Shown here: positions 8,585-17,436 of the stretch, piece after piece | Position numbering within the stretch: position 1 is the stretch's first letter | Layout: the number at the start of each line of letters is the position of its first letter | Assembly: GCA_019114225.1 (NCBI GenBank) | Contig: DXFW01000012.1 | Span: 186,001 to 250,000, forward strand | Source of the DNA: Candidatus Allofournierella pullicola | GTDB taxonomy: Bacteria; Bacillota; Clostridia; Oscillospirales; Ruminococcaceae | Direction: 5' to 3' | DNA length: 64,000 nt | Made by a program: the position numbers and the translations under genes | Notes under the pieces: model-generated | Seen by the model: the letters and a program-made list of their open reading frames with translations, nothing else | Told to the model about the DNA's origin: nothing | Databases searched by the model: none

Positions 8585-8615
8585 TATAAAAGCACCGCTG
8601 CGCGCAGCGGTGCTT
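8585..8615 (-). terminator. Intrinsic terminator after radA
   Basis: Perfect 12-bp arms AAGCACCGCTGC (8590-8601) and GCAGCGGTGCTT (8604-8615) around GC, continuing into TTTTATAT on the minus strand, 9 nt past the radA stop. Confidence 0.85.
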
Positions 8616-8623
8616 CGTATAAT

Positions 8624-10012
8624 TTATTTGATGGCCTGTATCGCGTCCCGAAGATAGCTCACACCCACCAGTTCAATGTCTGCAAAATCCTTTGGATCCA
8701 GCTGTTTCAAACTGTGGCGCGGAACGATGGCCCTGGTGAAGCCAATCCGCTGCGCTTCGCGAAGCCGCAGCTCCAGGAAGGTCACATTGCGCACTTCCCC
8801 GCCAAGGCCCACTTCCCCAATGGCCACCGTCTTGTCATCGATGGGCTTATCCAGCATGGACGAGACCATCGCAAGGCACACCGCCAGATCGCAGGCCGTT
8901 TCGTCCAGTTCCAGGCCGCCTACAATATTGAGATAAACGTCCAGGCTGCCGAAGAAATAACCTGCCCGCTTTTCCAGCACAGCCACCAGCAGATTGGCGC
9001 GGTTGAAGTCAAATCCGCTGGCAGTGCGCCGCGGCACATTGAAGCTGCTTTTGGTCACCAGCGCCTGCACTTCGCTCAAGATGGGACGTGTGCCCTCCAT
9101 CGTGCAGGCCACGCAATTGCCGCTGGTGCCCAAAGGACGGCCTTCCAGCAGCACCTGCGAGGGATTCTCGATCTCGGTCAGGCCGTGGCCTGTCATGTCA
9201 AACATGCCGATCTCATTGGTGGAGCCATAGCGGTTTTTGGCCGCCCGCAGCACCCGGTAAGGCAGGGTCTTGTCTCCTTCAAAGTAAAGCACCGTATCCA
9301 CGATGTGCTCCATCACCTTGGGGCCCGCGATGGCTCCGTCCTTGTTCACGTGGCCTACGATAAAGGTGGGGATCTCGCAGTTTTTCGCAACGGTCAAAAG
9401 ACGTGCCGAGCACTCCTTCACCTGGGACACACTGCCCGCAGAACTGGACACATCGTTGCAATGCATGGTCTGGATGGAGTCGATGACCACCAGATCCGGC
9501 TTTGTCTGCTCGATAAGACCGCAAATATCGTCAATGTCGGTCTCGGCGGCAAGGTGGATGTTCTGCTGAGGCACCTGGAGGCGGTCGGCGCGCAATTTGA
9601 TCTGACGCACCGATTCCTCACCGGTGATATAGAGCACCTGGCAGCGGTCGCTGATGGCTCCGCAGAGCTGCAGCAGCAAAGTGGACTTGCCCGCGCCGGG
9701 TTCGCCGCCCAGCAGCACCACGCTGCCCAGTACCACACCACCGCCCAGCACCCGGTCCAGTTCGGAGATCCCGGTCACAATGCGGCTTTTTTCCTCGGTG
9801 GTGCTCACTTCCGAGAGGCGGCGCGCCGTGATACTGGTAACGCCGGAAGGCCGGGCCGCCGCACTGCGGGCCGCAGTCTTTGGTTCCGGGACCATCACAT
9901 CCTCCACCATCGTGTTCCACGCCCCGCAGCTGGGGCACCGGCCCATCCACCGGGGACTGCTCTCACCGCAGTTGGAACACACAAAAATCGTTTTCAGCTT
10001 GTTATCCTTCAA
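8624..10012 (-). CDS. radA: DNA repair protein RadA (Sms)
   Basis: RecA-like ATPase that helps branch migration and processing of recombination intermediates. The 462-residue protein has an N-terminal zinc finger (CSNCG...CPSCG), Walker A in GGEPGAGKSTLL, the RadA-specific KNRYG motif, and a C-terminal Lon-protease-like domain. The first codon is TTG at 10012, with AAGGCGG about 8 nt upstream; a CTG a few codons later is an alternative. It sits 20 nt after the dCMP deaminase and is probably cotranscribed with it. Confidence 0.96.
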   Translation of the reverse strand: MKDNKLKTIFVCSNCGESSPRWMGRCPSCGAWNTMVEDVMVPEPKTAARSAAARPSGVTSITARRLSEVSTTEEKSRIVTGISELDRVLGGGVVLGSVVLLGGEPGAGKSTLLLQLCGAISDRCQVLYITGEESVRQIKLRADRLQVPQQNIHLAAETDIDDICGLIEQTKPDLVVIDSIQTMHCNDVSSSAGSVSQVKECSARLLTVAKNCEIPTFIVGHVNKDGAIAGPKVMEHIVDTVLYFEGDKTLPYRVLRAAKNRYGSTNEIGMFDMTGHGLTEIENPSQVLLEGRPLGTSGNCVACTMEGTRPILSEVQALVTKSSFNVPRRTASGFDFNRANLLVAVLEKRAGYFFGSLDVYLNIVGGLELDETACDLAVCLAMVSSMLDKPIDDKTVAIGEVGLGGEVRNVTFLELRLREAQRIGFTRAIVPRHSLKQLDPKDFADIELVGVSYLRDAIQAIK

Positions 10013-10032
10013 AACTCAAACCGCCTTCGCAC

Positions 10033-10521
10033 TCAGTATCCGAACACGCCCTCAAGGGATTCATCGTTGTCGATCCAGTCCTGCACCAGCACCATGCGGT
10101 AGTCGTTCCGGGTGTCACGAATGTACACCTTTTCAATGCCCGCGTTAATGATCATACGCTTGCACATGGAGCAGCTGCTGGCGTCTTTCACATAATCGCC
10201 GGTCGACATATCGATCCCCACCAGATACAGCGAGCTGCCCAACATCTTGTCCCGGGAGGCGCTAATGATGGCGTTGGCCTCAGCATGGACGCTGCGGCAG
10301 AGTTCGTACCGCTCTCCGCGGGGGATCTTCAGCTTTTCACGAATGCAGACTTTCATATCGTCGCAATTCTTGCGGCCCCGGGGCGCACCCACATAGCCAG
10401 TGGAGATCACCTCGTCGTTTTTCACGATCACAGCGCCATAGTGTCGGCGCATGCAGGTGCCGCGCTGGGAGACGCTTTCGGCAAGGTCCAGATAATAATT
10501 TATTTTGTCACGACGTTCCAT
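10033..10521 (-). CDS. Deoxycytidylate (dCMP) deaminase family protein
   Basis: Zinc-dependent deamination of dCMP to dUMP for thymidylate synthesis; ComEB-type proteins share the fold. The 162-residue protein shows the zinc site VHAEANA with the catalytic glutamate and SSCSMCKRM with two cysteine ligands, plus RGKxND-like APRGRKNCDD. The open frame runs back into the tRNA-Cys gene, but AAGGGGGAACG precedes the ATG at 10521 and the homologous region starts MERRDKINYY. Confidence 0.93.
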   Translation of the reverse strand: MERRDKINYYLDLAESVSQRGTCMRRHYGAVIVKNDEVISTGYVGAPRGRKNCDDMKVCIREKLKIPRGERYELCRSVHAEANAIISASRDKMLGSSLYLVGIDMSTGDYVKDASSCSMCKRMIINAGIEKVYIRDTRNDYRMVLVQDWIDNDESLEGVFGY

Positions 10522-10564
10522 TGTTACTCGTTCCCCCTTCGATAATGGCGCTTGGATAAGATTA

Positions 10565-10593
10565 AGTATATCACAGGGCGTTTGCGGCGGCAA
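10565..10593 (-). promoter_or_regulatory. Promoter of the dCMP deaminase-radA unit
   Basis: Minus strand TTGCCG (10593-10588), 17-bp spacer, TATACT (10570-10565), starting directly after the tRNA-operon terminator. Confidence 0.7.
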
Positions 10594-10594
10594 C

Positions 10595-10630
10595 AAAAAG
10601 CGCCGCAAACGTGCTTGACGTTTGCGGCGC
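10595..10630 (-). terminator. Intrinsic terminator of the tRNA operon
   Basis: Perfect 12-bp arms GCGCCGCAAACG (10600-10611) and its complement (10619-10630), 7-nt loop, then TTTTT on the minus strand (10599-10595). It begins four bases past the tRNA-Cys CCA end. A third partial copy of CGTTTGCGGCG occurs at about 10579-10589, in the next promoter's spacer. Confidence 0.92.
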
Positions 10631-10633
10631 AGT

Positions 10634-10708
10634 TGGAGGTGCCGACCGGATTTGAACCGGTGAATGAAGGTTTTGCAGACCTTTGCCTTACCACTTGGCC
10701 ACGGCACC
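10634..10708 (-). tRNA. tRNA-Cys (GCA)
   Basis: Cloverleaf with acceptor GGTGCCG/CGGCACC, anticodon loop CTGCAAA giving GCA, T-loop GGTTCAAATCC and an encoded 3' CCA (10636-10634). Last gene of the six-tRNA cluster. Confidence 0.95.
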
Positions 10709-10713
10709 AGATA

Positions 10714-10744
10714 AGAACCGAGGAGAACGTCGGTTCTGTTTTTT
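10714..10744 (+). terminator. Plus-strand terminator-like hairpin between tRNA-Gly and tRNA-Cys
   Basis: Perfect 8-bp arms AGAACCGA (10714-10721) and TCGGTTCT (10730-10737), followed on the plus strand by GTTTTTT. It is oriented against the tRNA genes; on the tRNA transcript it would be a spacer hairpin, perhaps a processing element. Confidence 0.45.
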
Positions 10745-10819
10745 GGAGCGGCTTACGAGGCTCGAACTCGCTACCTCCACCTTGGCAAGGTGGCGCTCTA
10801 CCAGATGAGCTAAAGCCGC
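10744..10819 (-). tRNA. tRNA-Gly (GCC), copy 2
   Basis: Acceptor GCGGCTT/AAGCCGC, anticodon loop TTGCCAA (GCC), T-arm GAGTTCGAGCC and encoded CCA. Identical to the copy at 11071-11146. Confidence 0.97.
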
Positions 10820-10825
10820 ATAAAA

Positions 10826-10901
10826 TGGTGCCTCCGATCGGAATCGAACCAATGACACGGGGATTTTCAGTCCCCTGCTCTACCAACTGAGCTACAGAGG
10901 C
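10826..10901 (-). tRNA. tRNA-Phe (GAA)
   Basis: Acceptor GCCTCTG/CGGAGGC (with one G-U pair), anticodon loop CTGAAAA (GAA), T-arm TTGGTTCGATTCC and encoded CCA. Confidence 0.97.
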
Positions 10902-10905
10902 AAAT

Positions 10906-10982
10906 TGGCGACCCGGATGAGGCTCGAACTCACGACCTCTAGCGTGACAGGCTAGCGTTCTAACCGACTGAACTACCGGGCC
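10906..10982 (-). tRNA. tRNA-Asp (GTC)
   Basis: Acceptor GGCCCGG/CCGGGTC, anticodon loop CTGTCAC (GTC), T-arm GAGTTCGAGCC and encoded CCA. Confidence 0.96.
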
Positions 10983-10986
10983 ACGG

Positions 10987-11062
10987 TGGTGGAAGTTAAC
11001 GGGCTCGAACCGCTGACCCTCTGCTTGTAAGGCAGATGCTCTCCCAGCTGAGCTAAACTTCC
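10987..11062 (-). tRNA. tRNA-Val (TAC)
   Basis: Acceptor GGAAGTT/AACTTCC, anticodon loop CTTACAA (TAC), T-arm GCGGTTCGAGCC and encoded CCA. Confidence 0.96.
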
Positions 11063-11070
11063 TTAAAAAA

Positions 11071-11146
11071 TGGAGCGGCTTACGAGGCTCGAACTCGCTA
11101 CCTCCACCTTGGCAAGGTGGCGCTCTACCAGATGAGCTAAAGCCGC
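11071..11146 (-). tRNA. tRNA-Gly (GCC), copy 1
   Basis: First gene of the cluster. Same sequence as the copy at 10744-10819: acceptor GCGGCTT/AAGCCGC, anticodon GCC, encoded CCA. Confidence 0.97.
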
Positions 11147-11190
11147 AAATCCATGGTTTGCACCGCCAATCTCGTTTGGCGACGGTGTTT

Positions 11191-11219
11191 ATTTTACCTC
11201 ATCTTTCCTGCTTTGTCAA
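11191..11219 (-). promoter_or_regulatory. Sigma-A promoter of the tRNA operon
   Basis: Minus strand TTGACA (11219-11214), 17-bp spacer, TAAAAT (11196-11191), very close to consensus as expected for stable RNA. Its leader contains the hairpin CGCCAA/TTGGCG. A 10-bp inverted repeat, CATGGTTTGC at 11152-11161 and its complement at 11259-11268, flanks the promoter. Confidence 0.88.
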
Positions 11220-11284
11220 GACTATTTCTCAACTTTATTTTAGTTTCTCCAAAGACGGGCAAACCATGTATTTTTTAAAAGGAT

Positions 11285-12151
11285 TTACAGCGATTTCAGA
11301 AGCTTGGCCACATCCACGTTGTAGGTCTTATCGCAGAACTGGCAGTTCACTTCCACGCTTTTTTCTTCCTGCGCAAGGCTCTCCAATTCCTGGCGGCCCA
11401 TGCTCAGCAGGGCACGCTCCACCCGCTGGCGGCTGCAGTCGCATTTATAGGCAACGTCATACTCGTCCATCACCTGCGGGTCAAATCCCTGCAGCACCAG
11501 GTCCATGATCTCCTTGGGGCCCATCCCCTGCTGCAGAAGTTTTGTGACGCTGGGAGCCTTGGCCACATTCTGTTCCAGCATGGTGATCTCCTGCTCGGTG
11601 GCGCCAGGCAGCAGCTGGATCATATACCCGCCCGCGCACCGGATGGACAGGTCCGGGTTGACAAGCACGCCAAGCGCACACACCGTGGGGGTCTGTTCGC
11701 TGGTGGCATAGTAGGCAGTGATATCCTCGGCCACTTCCCCGCTCACCAGCGGGATCTGCCCCACATAGGGCTCTTTGAGGCCCAGGTCGCGCACCACGCT
11801 CAGTGTGCCTTCCTTGCCCACAGCACGGCCCACATCCAGCTTTCCATCTGCGCGAAGGGGCAGCTCCACCACCGGATTCTGCACATACCCCTTCACACAG
11901 CCTGCACCATCGGCTACTGCCAGAACGGTGCCGGCAGGCCCGCCGCCGTTGAGGCGCAGGGTCAAAGAGTCCTGCTCGCTTTTCAGGGTAATGCCCATCA
12001 TGGAAGCCGCAGTGAGCAGGCGCCCCAAGGCCGCGCTGGTCACCGCGCTGGTCTTGTGGATACGCTCAGCCTCGGCCACGATGTTGGTGGAATCCACGCC
12101 GTAGAACACCACGCCGCCGTTGTCGGAAATACCGCGAATCATGTTAGCCAT
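11285..12151 (-). CDS. hslO: Redox-regulated chaperone Hsp33
   Basis: Oxidation-activated holdase chaperone of the cytosol. The 288-residue protein has the Hsp33 core (MIRGISDNGGVVFYGVDSTN, GSEVAEDI-like) and the C-terminal zinc switch: CDC near residue 238 and CQFC near residue 270. TGGAG lies about 10 nt before the ATG. It overlaps the upstream methyltransferase by 8 nt. The 138 bases downstream hold only the tRNA promoter. Confidence 0.96.
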   Translation of the reverse strand: MANMIRGISDNGGVVFYGVDSTNIVAEAERIHKTSAVTSAALGRLLTAASMMGITLKSEQDSLTLRLNGGGPAGTVLAVADGAGCVKGYVQNPVVELPLRADGKLDVGRAVGKEGTLSVVRDLGLKEPYVGQIPLVSGEVAEDITAYYATSEQTPTVCALGVLVNPDLSIRCAGGYMIQLLPGATEQEITMLEQNVAKAPSVTKLLQQGMGPKEIMDLVLQGFDPQVMDEYDVAYKCDCSRQRVERALLSMGRQELESLAQEEKSVEVNCQFCDKTYNVDVAKLLKSL

Positions 12152-12914
12152 TTTGTGTTTTCTCCAGTTGTGTGTATTGTTTGACCGCCGTGAAAATATA
12201 ACGCTGGCTGTCGGGCCGCAGAGGGCCGAAGGTCTCGCCGTCCCTCAGGTCCGCCAGTGCAAAGCCGTTTTGTTCCAGCACCTGCTTCACATAATCAGCC
12301 TCATAGGTGTATTCCGAAAACTGCTCCCGGAACACTTCGTCTGTGTCAAGATAGTCGATCTGGATGGAGATGTCCACCCGGTCTCCTTCTGAAGAACAGG
12401 CATTGCGCCAGCGGCACACCGCGTCCGGCCCTTCCAGCACGAACTCGTTGTCCGCCAGCACCTGCCGGTGCTTGTAAGGCGTGTTGAGATCAAAGATGAA
12501 CACGCCGCCCTTTTCCATGAAAAAAGCCGCCCGGGCCACTGCCTGCTCAAAGCGGGGCGCCGGCCCGATGTGGTTGTAGGTGTCAAAAGTAGACACCACG
12601 CCCCGGATGGTTCCGAACAGATCGAGATTGAGAATGTCCTGCCGGAGAAGGAGCAGACGCTGGGAAATGCCCAGCTCGTCTGCCTTTTCCCGCAGAACGG
12701 CCAGCATTTCTTCCGACTGGTCCACCCCGATCATGTCATAACCCGCTTGGGTGAGCATTAGGGTAAGGTCTCCGGTGCCGCAGCCCAGGTCAGCAACGAT
12801 GCCGTCTGTCACACCGTGCGCGTCAAGCTGTTCTTTAATATAAGTATACAGCGCGTCGTAGTCCGCTTCGCCATTGAGTTCATCGTAAAAGTAGGCAAAT
12901 TCATTGTAAGCCAT
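12144..12914 (-). CDS. Class I SAM-dependent methyltransferase
   Basis: Substrate unknown. The 256-residue protein has the SAM-binding Rossmann motif ADLGCGTGDLTL (about residues 42-53), the acidic motif II GVDQSEEML, and FDTYNHI, as in small UbiE/YqeM-like methyltransferases. The open frame extends 18 codons upstream, but those overlap the engB end; the ATG at 12914 follows GAGGTGTAAAGG and begins MAYNEFAYFYDELN, the usual start of this family. Confidence 0.85.
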   Translation of the reverse strand: MAYNEFAYFYDELNGEADYDALYTYIKEQLDAHGVTDGIVADLGCGTGDLTLMLTQAGYDMIGVDQSEEMLAVLREKADELGISQRLLLLRQDILNLDLFGTIRGVVSTFDTYNHIGPAPRFEQAVARAAFFMEKGGVFIFDLNTPYKHRQVLADNEFVLEGPDAVCRWRNACSSEGDRVDISIQIDYLDTDEVFREQFSEYTYEADYVKQVLEQNGFALADLRDGETFGPLRPDSQRYIFTAVKQYTQLEKTQNG

Positions 12915-12921
12915 TATACCT

Positions 12922-13512
12922 TTACACCTCGTTCGTGAGCAGGCTGTCAAAGACGGTTCGCAGCTCATCGATACCGAGACCCGTTTCGCTGCTGGTCAGT
13001 ATGATTTGCCTGCACCCAAATTCCGCAGTCAGAAAAGCGAACTCTTCCCTCTTTTTGGCGATCTCGCTTTTTTTCAGTTTATCCGCCTTGGTGAGCGCTG
13101 CCACAAAGGGAATGCGGCGATAACGCAGATATTCCAACATCTGCATATCGTCGGCAGAGGGCGCATGGCGGCTGTCCAGCAGCTGCACCAGCAGAACACA
13201 GTTGCGCGCAGCGTCAAAATAGCTGTTGATCAGCTGGTCCCAACGCTGGCGGTCAGCTGCAGAGACTTTTGCATAACCGTAGCCGGGCAGATCCACAAAG
13301 TAGGACGTGTCCACGGTATAGAAGTTGATGGTGGCCGTTTTGCCCGGTGTGGCGCTGACCCGCGCAAGGTTCTTGCGATTGCAAAGCTTGTTGATAAGGC
13401 TGGATTTTCCCACGTTGGACCGGCCGGAAAAAACAAACTCCGGCCGGTCGCTGTCGGGAAGCTGGCTGGAAAGGCCATAAGACGCCTGGAAGTCAGCTTT
13501 CTGGTAGTTCAT
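12922..13512 (-). CDS. engB: Ribosome biogenesis GTPase YsxC/EngB
   Basis: Essential GTPase for large-subunit assembly. The 196-residue protein has G1 GRSNVGKSS (about 31-39), G3 DLPGYGYAKV and G4 TKADK. AAGGAG lies before the ATG. It follows lon by 15 nt, the classic lon-engB order of Firmicutes. Confidence 0.97.
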   Translation of the reverse strand: MNYQKADFQASYGLSSQLPDSDRPEFVFSGRSNVGKSSLINKLCNRKNLARVSATPGKTATINFYTVDTSYFVDLPGYGYAKVSAADRQRWDQLINSYFDAARNCVLLVQLLDSRHAPSADDMQMLEYLRYRRIPFVAALTKADKLKKSEIAKKREEFAFLTAEFGCRQIILTSSETGLGIDELRTVFDSLLTNEV

Positions 13513-13527
13513 AACCCTTCTCCTTCG

Positions 13528-15984
13528 TCACTGGCGCAAAGTGGCCTGCTGCGAGCCCTGTTCCCCCACCAGCCCGGCGGGGACCTTTTGCGGCTCAACC
13601 GCCTGCTTGGTTCGGGTCTGGGCGCGGCGGCCCTGACGCGGGGTAAGCAGCGCATGGCTCAGCACTTGCTCCAACCGGCTCACCGGCACAAAACGGATGG
13701 CCTTTTTGACCTCCTCATCCACGTCGTACAAATCGCTCTGGTTCGCTTGAGGAATGAGCACCGTTTTGATCCCCTGCCGGTAAGCCGCCATGCTTTTTTC
13801 CTTCAGTCCACCAATGGGCAGCACGTCGCCGTGAAGGGTGATCTCACCGGTCATGGCCACATCCGCCCGCACAGGAACGCCGGACAGGCAGGAGATGAGC
13901 GCCGTGGCAAGTGTCACGCCTGCAGAAGGACCATCCTTCGGCACAGCACCCTCAGGCGCATGGATATGCAGGTCAGTATTTTTGAGCTGCTCGGCGTCGA
14001 TCCCGTACTCAGCGGCATGGACCCGTGCAAAGGTGACGGCCAGATGAGCGCTTTCTTTCATCACGTCGCCAAGAGAGCCGGTCAGTTCGAACTTGCCCGT
14101 GCCGCCCGGAATGGTCTGCACCTCGATGGGCAGAATGGCGCCGCCCACGCTGGTCCAGGCAAGGCCATTGGCGATCCCGACCGCATTGGAACGGTTGTAG
14201 AAATCCGGTTTGACACGCCGCGGCCCCATCAGAGACTCCAGATTCGCCGCGGTAACGGTGACCTTTTGCTCCTCCCCGGACGCCACCTTTCGGGCGCACT
14301 TGCGCAGCACCTCAGTGATGGCACGTTCCAGGCCGCGCACACCGGCCTCCTGGGTATAACCGTCGATGAGGCCGTAAATGGCTCCCGCGGTCAGGTTCAC
14401 CCGGCCCTCGAGCCCGGTCTTTTTCAGCTGCTTTGGCAGAAGGTGCCGTTTGGCAATGTTGAACTTTTCCTCGCGGGTATAGCTGGGCAGTTCGATAACG
14501 TCCATGCGGTCCAGAAGGGGCGCGGGAATGGCCGAGAGATCGTTGGCCGTGGTGATGAAGAACACCTGGCTGAGATCGAACGGAATGTCCAGATAGTGGT
14601 CCTTGAAGGTCTTGTTCTGTTCCGGGTCCAGGGTTTCCAGCAGCGCGGCGGCCGGGTCACCCCGGAAGTCCGCCGCCAGCTTGTCGATCTCATCCAGAAG
14701 AATGAGCGGATTCATGCTTTTGGCGGTGGACACAGCGCTGATGATCTTGCCCGGCATCGCGCCCACATAGGTGCGCCGGTGACCGCGGATCTCCGCTTCG
14801 TCTCTCACTCCGCCAAGGCTCATACGTGCATACTTACGCCCCATGCACTCGGCGATGGAATGGGCAATGCTGGTCTTGCCCACGCCCGGAGGGCCAGCAA
14901 GGCAGAGGATCTGCCCCTTGGCGTCCGGGTTGAGCATGCGAACCGCAAGCAATTCCAGGATCCGGTCTTTGACCTTTTTCAGGCCGTAGTGTTCCCGGTT
15001 CAGGTGTTTTTCGGCCCGGACAAGATCCAGGTCATCCGGGGTGTAAACGCCCCAGGGAAGCGAAAGGCAGGTGTCAAGATACGTGCGGATGACCGCGGCC
15101 TCCTGGCTGTTGCCCTGCATTTTGCCCAGGCGCTCCGCCTCTTTTTCCAGCTTTTCAACGGCCTCTTCCGGCAGGCTGAGGGCGTGGATCTGCTCAAGAT
15201 ACCGCTCGGACTCATAGCGGACGTCGTCATCTCCGTCCAGTTCGGTGGCAATAGCCCGCATTTGCTCCCGCAGATAGTAATCCCGCTGGTTTTTCTCCAT
15301 CTGGTCATTGACCTTGTCCTGGATCTCCTTTTCCAAACTCAGGACCTGGTTTTCACGATAAAGCAAGTCCAGGGTGGTCTGGAGCCGGCCCAGGAGAGTG
15401 TTCTGCTCCAGGACTGTTTGTTTGTCCTGGTATTTGAACAGAAGGTTCGCGGGGATATATTCGCTCAAAAAAGCTGCGTCACTGCCGGAAAGAATGGTAT
15501 ACACCACATCTTTGGGCATACGGGGATTGAGCTGAAGGTATGCTTCAAAGGCGATTTTCAGGCTGCGCACCAGCGCTTCGGCGCTGACGCTGCCCGCCTG
15601 CTGCAGGCCGCGCACCGGGGCCTCCTTCACCGTGACGGCGAGCATTTTTTCGCCGCTCTCCAAAGCCAGCAGACGGGCGCGGTACTGCCCCTCCACCAAG
15701 ACCTTCACCAGTTCGTCGGAAACGCGCATTACCTGTTTGACCTGCGCCACAACGCCATAGCGGTACAGATCGGCAGCGGCGGGCTCCTCCACATCCATCT
15801 CCCGCTGGGTGATAAGGAAAATGGGGCTGGCGTTGGCCATTGCCCACTCAATGGCGGCAATGCTCTTTTCCCGGCCCACTTCAAAATGGATGACACTTCC
15901 GGGGAACACCACAAGCCCGCGCAGGGCAATGGCCGGCAAATGCAGCACATTGTGTTCCACTTTGATTTTTACTCGTTCAGACAT
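13528..15984 (-). CDS. lon: ATP-dependent protease La
   Basis: Cytosolic AAA+ serine protease for misfolded and regulatory proteins. At 818 residues it has the N-terminal substrate domain ([14 protein letters not shown]), a coiled-coil region, Walker [10 protein letters not shown] near residue 365, and the Ser-Lys dyad in KDGPSAGVT (near 685) and [10 protein letters not shown]. Two ATGs are possible (15990 and 15984); GGGAGGG abuts the first, so the second, giving MSERVKIK, is the likely start. It is preceded by a hairpin shared with the clpX 3' end. Confidence 0.97.
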   Translation of the reverse strand: MSERVKIKVEHNVLHLPAIALRGLVVFPGSVIHFEVGREKSIAAIEWAMANASPIFLITQREMDVEEPAAADLYRYGVVAQVKQVMRVSDELVKVLVEGQYRARLLALESGEKMLAVTVKEAPVRGLQQAGSVSAEALVRSLKIAFEAYLQLNPRMPKDVVYTILSGSDAAFLSEYIPANLLFKYQDKQTVLEQNTLLGRLQTTLDLLYRENQVLSLEKEIQDKVNDQMEKNQRDYYLREQMRAIATELDGDDDVRYESERYLEQIHALSLPEEAVEKLEKEAERLGKMQGNSQEAAVIRTYLDTCLSLPWGVYTPDDLDLVRAEKHLNREHYGLKKVKDRILELLAVRMLNPDAKGQILCLAGPPGVGKTSIAHSIAECMGRKYARMSLGGVRDEAEIRGHRRTYVGAMPGKIISAVSTAKSMNPLILLDEIDKLAADFRGDPAAALLETLDPEQNKTFKDHYLDIPFDLSQVFFITTANDLSAIPAPLLDRMDVIELPSYTREEKFNIAKRHLLPKQLKKTGLEGRVNLTAGAIYGLIDGYTQEAGVRGLERAITEVLRKCARKVASGEEQKVTVTAANLESLMGPRRVKPDFYNRSNAVGIANGLAWTSVGGAILPIEVQTIPGGTGKFELTGSLGDVMKESAHLAVTFARVHAAEYGIDAEQLKNTDLHIHAPEGAVPKDGPSAGVTLATALISCLSGVPVRADVAMTGEITLHGDVLPIGGLKEKSMAAYRQGIKTVLIPQANQSDLYDVDEEVKKAIRFVPVSRLEQVLSHALLTPRQGRRAQTRTKQAVEPQKVPAGLVGEQGSQQATLRQ

Positions 15985-15998
15985 TGGCATTCCCTCCC

Positions 15999-16030
15999 AA
16001 AAACGGTACGGGCAAATTGCTCGTACCGTT
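15999..16030 (-). terminator. Hairpin between clpX and lon
   Basis: Perfect 9-bp arms AACGGTACG (16002-16010) and CGTACCGTT (16022-16030), 11-nt loop, with a run of five T on the minus strand (16003-15999). The T-run is followed at once by the lon ribosome binding site GGGAGGG, so read-through and translation of lon may be coupled to this structure. Confidence 0.55.
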
Positions 16031-16066
16031 CGATTTTGGAATATTCTCCTGTAAGGTTAAATGCTT

Positions 16067-17386
16067 TTACACCACCGGAACGGTGCTCTTATAGCGCTTG
16101 CGAACCGCGCCATACTCCAGCACAGGCTCGCCGCCAGCCACGGTCTCAGGGGTGATGGTGACCTTGACGATGGTGGGGTCGCTGGGCACCTGATACATGA
16201 TGGGGATCAGAATCTCCTCCATCACGCTGCGCAGGCCGCGGGCGCCGCTCTTGCGCTCGATGGTCTTTTTAGCCACGGCGCGCAGCGCCTCATCGGTGAA
16301 CTCCAGGTCCACATTGTCCATATCCATCAGGGTCTGATACTGCTTGATCACGCTGTTCTTCGGCTCTTTGAGCACGCGGACAAGAGCGTCCTCGTCCAGA
16401 GGATCCAGCACCGTGACCACCGGCAGACGGCCGATCAGTTCGGGGATCAGACCGAATTTGACCAAGTCGTCCGGCTCCACCTTGCGCAGGAGGTTCTGCT
16501 TTTCCTGGGCGGAGGCGTCGTGCAGCTTGCTGCCGAAGCCGATGGCGGAAGCGTCGGTGCGGCGCTGGATGTACTTATCCAGGCCGTCGAAGGCGCCGCC
16601 GCAGATGAACAGGATGTTCTTGGTGTCGATCTGGATGAACTCCTGCTGGGGGTGCTTGCGCCCGCCCTGAGGCGGCACATTGCTCACAGTGCCCTCCAGG
16701 ATCTTCAGCAGAGCCTGCTGCACGCCCTCACCGCCCACATCGCGGGTGATGGAGGGGTTTTCGCTCTTGCGGGTGATCTTGTCGATCTCATCGATGTAGA
16801 TGATACCGATCTCCGCCCGCTTCACGTCAAAGTCGGCGGCCTGGATGAGCTTGAGCAGGATGTTCTCCACATCCTCGCCCACGTAACCGGCCTCGGTGAG
16901 GGTGGTGGCGTCGGCAATGGCGAAGGGAACGCCCAGCATTTTTGCCAGAGTCTGAGCCAGCAGGGTCTTGCCCACGCCGGAGGGGCCCAGCAACAGCACG
17001 TTGCTCTTCTGCAGCTCCACGTCGTTTTTGTTCTCACCGCTCAGAATGCGCTTGTAGTGGTTATAAACAGACACCGCAAGCACACGCTTGGCCTCGTCCT
17101 GCCCGATGACATAGCGGTCCAGACCCTCCTTGATCTCGGAGGGGGTAAGCACGTTCACCGGGTCCAGCGTGGGGGCGGCGTGGCGGGCGGCGCCCCGGCG
17201 GGCAGCCGCCTTGGGGGCGTCGGGCTTGCCGTCCTCATCCAGCAGCGAAGCGCACAGTGTAATGCACTCGTTGCAGATGTTGACGCCCGGGCCAATGATC
17301 ATGCGCTCCACTTCATCCTGGCTTTTGCCACAAAAGCTGCAGCGCAGATTTTTATCTTTGTCTTTTCCGTTCGAATTGTTTGCCAT
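16067..17386 (-). CDS. clpX: ATP-dependent Clp protease ATP-binding subunit ClpX
   Basis: AAA+ unfoldase that feeds substrates to ClpP. The 439-residue protein has the N-terminal zinc-binding domain (C16xxC19...C38xxC41), Walker [12 protein letters not shown] near residue 134, Walker [11 protein letters not shown], and the GYVGEDVE pore-loop region. AGGGG precedes the ATG. Its partner clpP is 50 nt upstream in the same orientation; the gap holds only a weak GC-rich hairpin. Confidence 0.98.
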   Translation of the reverse strand: MANNSNGKDKDKNLRCSFCGKSQDEVERMIIGPGVNICNECITLCASLLDEDGKPDAPKAAARRGAARHAAPTLDPVNVLTPSEIKEGLDRYVIGQDEAKRVLAVSVYNHYKRILSGENKNDVELQKSNVLLLGPSGVGKTLLAQTLAKMLGVPFAIADATTLTEAGYVGEDVENILLKLIQAADFDVKRAEIGIIYIDEIDKITRKSENPSITRDVGGEGVQQALLKILEGTVSNVPPQGGRKHPQQEFIQIDTKNILFICGGAFDGLDKYIQRRTDASAIGFGSKLHDASAQEKQNLLRKVEPDDLVKFGLIPELIGRLPVVTVLDPLDEDALVRVLKEPKNSVIKQYQTLMDMDNVDLEFTDEALRAVAKKTIERKSGARGLRSVMEEILIPIMYQVPSDPTIVKVTITPETVAGGEPVLEYGAVRKRYKSTVPVV

Positions 17387-17436
17387 AGTTACCCCTAAAC
17401 GATGCGCCGGCGCTCAGCGCGCCCCGCGCGGATTGT

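Noticed and set aside
10033-10707. Extended dCMP deaminase reading through the tRNA-Cys gene
   Set aside because: The upstream part is the complement of a tRNA and a terminator; the ribosome site and homology begin at 10521.
10634-11146. tRNA cluster as a CRISPR-like array
   Set aside because: The repeated units are tRNA genes with clear cloverleaves and anticodons; spacers are 4-35 nt and not repeat-flanked.
13006-16155. Very long open frame opposite lon (over 1000 codons), and similar ones opposite the amidase, ileS, uvrA and mutS
   Set aside because: They mirror well-supported genes. In GC-rich sequence the antisense frames rarely meet stop codons. The translations show no family motifs and have skewed His/Gln/Arg composition.
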